Source of the DNA: an uncultured Devosia sp.
GTDB lineage: Bacteria; Pseudomonadota; Alphaproteobacteria; Rhizobiales; Devosiaceae
Assembly: GCF_946479885.1 (NCBI RefSeq)
Contig: NZ_CAMLHM010000045.1
Location: forward strand, 1 to 33,339
Length of the DNA stretch: 33,339 bases
Reading direction: 5' to 3'
Each line of letters starts with the position of its first letter. Position 1 is the first letter of the stretch. Of this stretch, positions 32,857-33,339 are shown piece by piece. Under the pieces are notes generated by a model. It was not told the origin of the DNA. It ran no database searches and was given only the letters and a program-made list of their open reading frames with translations. A program made the position numbers and the translations under genes.

Positions 32857-33339
32857 TGAACGTCATCGAGAACGCCATTGCCGGCAAGCGCTACGTCTCC
32901 TCGGGCCGTCGTGTCCCCGTGTTCAATCCGGCCACCGGCGAAGTCTCCGCCGAGCTGCCGCTGTCGACGCTGAGCGAGCTCAACGACGCAGTCGCCTCCT
33001 CGAAAAAGGCGCAGGTTGCCTGGGGCAATACCCCGCCGATGAAGCGCGCCCGCGTCATGTTCAAGTTCAAGGCACTGCTCGATCAATATGCCGATGACCT
33101 GGCGCGAGAAATCTCCCGCGAGCATGGCAAGGTGCATGACGATGCGCTGGGTGAAGTCGCCCGCGGCATCGACTGCGTCGATTTCGCCTGCGGCATCCCG
33201 CAACTGCTCAAGGGCGAGTTCAGCCGCAATGTCGGCCCCTCGATCGACTCCTATTCCGATCGCCAGCCGCTCGGCGTCGTCGCGGGCATCACCCCGTTCA
33301 ACTTCCCGGCCATGGTGCCGATGTGGATGTATCCGGCGG
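32856..33339 (+). CDS. mmsA: CoA-acylating methylmalonate-semialdehyde dehydrogenase (3'-truncated by window edge)
   Basis: The first 161 residues of an aldehyde dehydrogenase of the MmsA type, running off the window. It starts MNVIENAIAGKRYVSSGRRVPVFNPATGEV and includes RARVMFKFKALLDQYADDLAREISREHGKV, the MmsA-typical DFACGIPQLLKGEFSRNVG, SYSDRQPLGVVAGITPFNFPAMVPMWMYP. The catalytic Cys is outside. By family knowledge it oxidises malonate or methylmalonate semialdehyde to acetyl- or propionyl-CoA. Its ATG overlaps the transaminase stop (TGATG), so the two are translationally coupled: the transaminase makes malonate semialdehyde and this enzyme consumes it. Both lie downstream of the RutR box. 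Confidence 0.93.
   Translation, partial: MNVIENAIAGKRYVSSGRRVPVFNPATGEVSAELPLSTLSELNDAVASSKKAQVAWGNTPPMKRARVMFKFKALLDQYADDLAREISREHGKVHDDALGEVARGIDCVDFACGIPQLLKGEFSRNVGPSIDSYSDRQPLGVVAGITPFNFPAMVPMWMYPA

Overview
The window is high-GC DNA from an alphaproteobacterium of the Hyphomicrobiales, most likely Devosia or a close relative. That placement rests on gene content (alphaproteobacterial-type GyrB, MmcB, ActS/ActR, DUF2852 and DUF1127 proteins, a RutR-type regulator beside an omega-aminotransferase and a methylmalonate-semialdehyde dehydrogenase) and on G/C-rich palindromic intergenic repeats. It is an inference; no database search was run. The DNA looks like ordinary chromosome: no tRNA, rRNA, insertion sequence, phage gene or CRISPR array was seen.

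Layout. 1-5.0 kb: 3' part of gyrB, a convergent EamA-type exporter with a small P-loop ATPase, then a luciferase-like flavin oxidoreductase. 5.0-9.4 kb: a small secreted HExxH protein, a class A penicillin-binding protein with a repetitive DPATG tail, and a YgjP-type metallopeptidase. 9.7-14.3 kb: a DUF2852 membrane protein, the redox-sensing pair actS/actR, and a beta-CASP metallo-beta-lactamase-fold protein. 14.3-19.6 kb, minus strand: four related MFS transporters with mmcB embedded among them, joined by overlaps or short gaps. 19.7-22.7 kb: a degenerate receiver-like protein divergent from a secreted GH9 cellulase. 22.9-26.5 kb: a LysR regulator divergent from a DUF1127 small protein and two aldo/keto reductases, then rlpA. 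26.9-30.6 kb: two DoxX-family proteins (one with an Rrf2 regulator), a diguanylate cyclase, a DUF4260 protein and a dihydrofolate-reductase-like protein. 30.7-33.3 kb: a RutR-like regulator divergent from a beta-alanine:pyruvate transaminase and the 5' end of mmsA.

How the genes may work together. The clearest regulatory logic is at the right end. A 16-bp sequence matching the RutR box lies between rutR and the transaminase-mmsA pair, which would turn beta-alanine from pyrimidine breakdown into malonate semialdehyde and then acetyl-CoA. In the middle, palindromes with the central-CG form of LacI/GalR operators lie upstream of both the MFS operon and the GH9 cellulase. This suggests, without proof, a co-regulated cellulose-hydrolysis and sugar-transport module whose regulator is outside the window. 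At least two families of palindromic intergenic repeats occupy most of the convergent junctions. One pair of about 106-bp composite repeats in opposite orientation brackets the DUF2852-actS segment.
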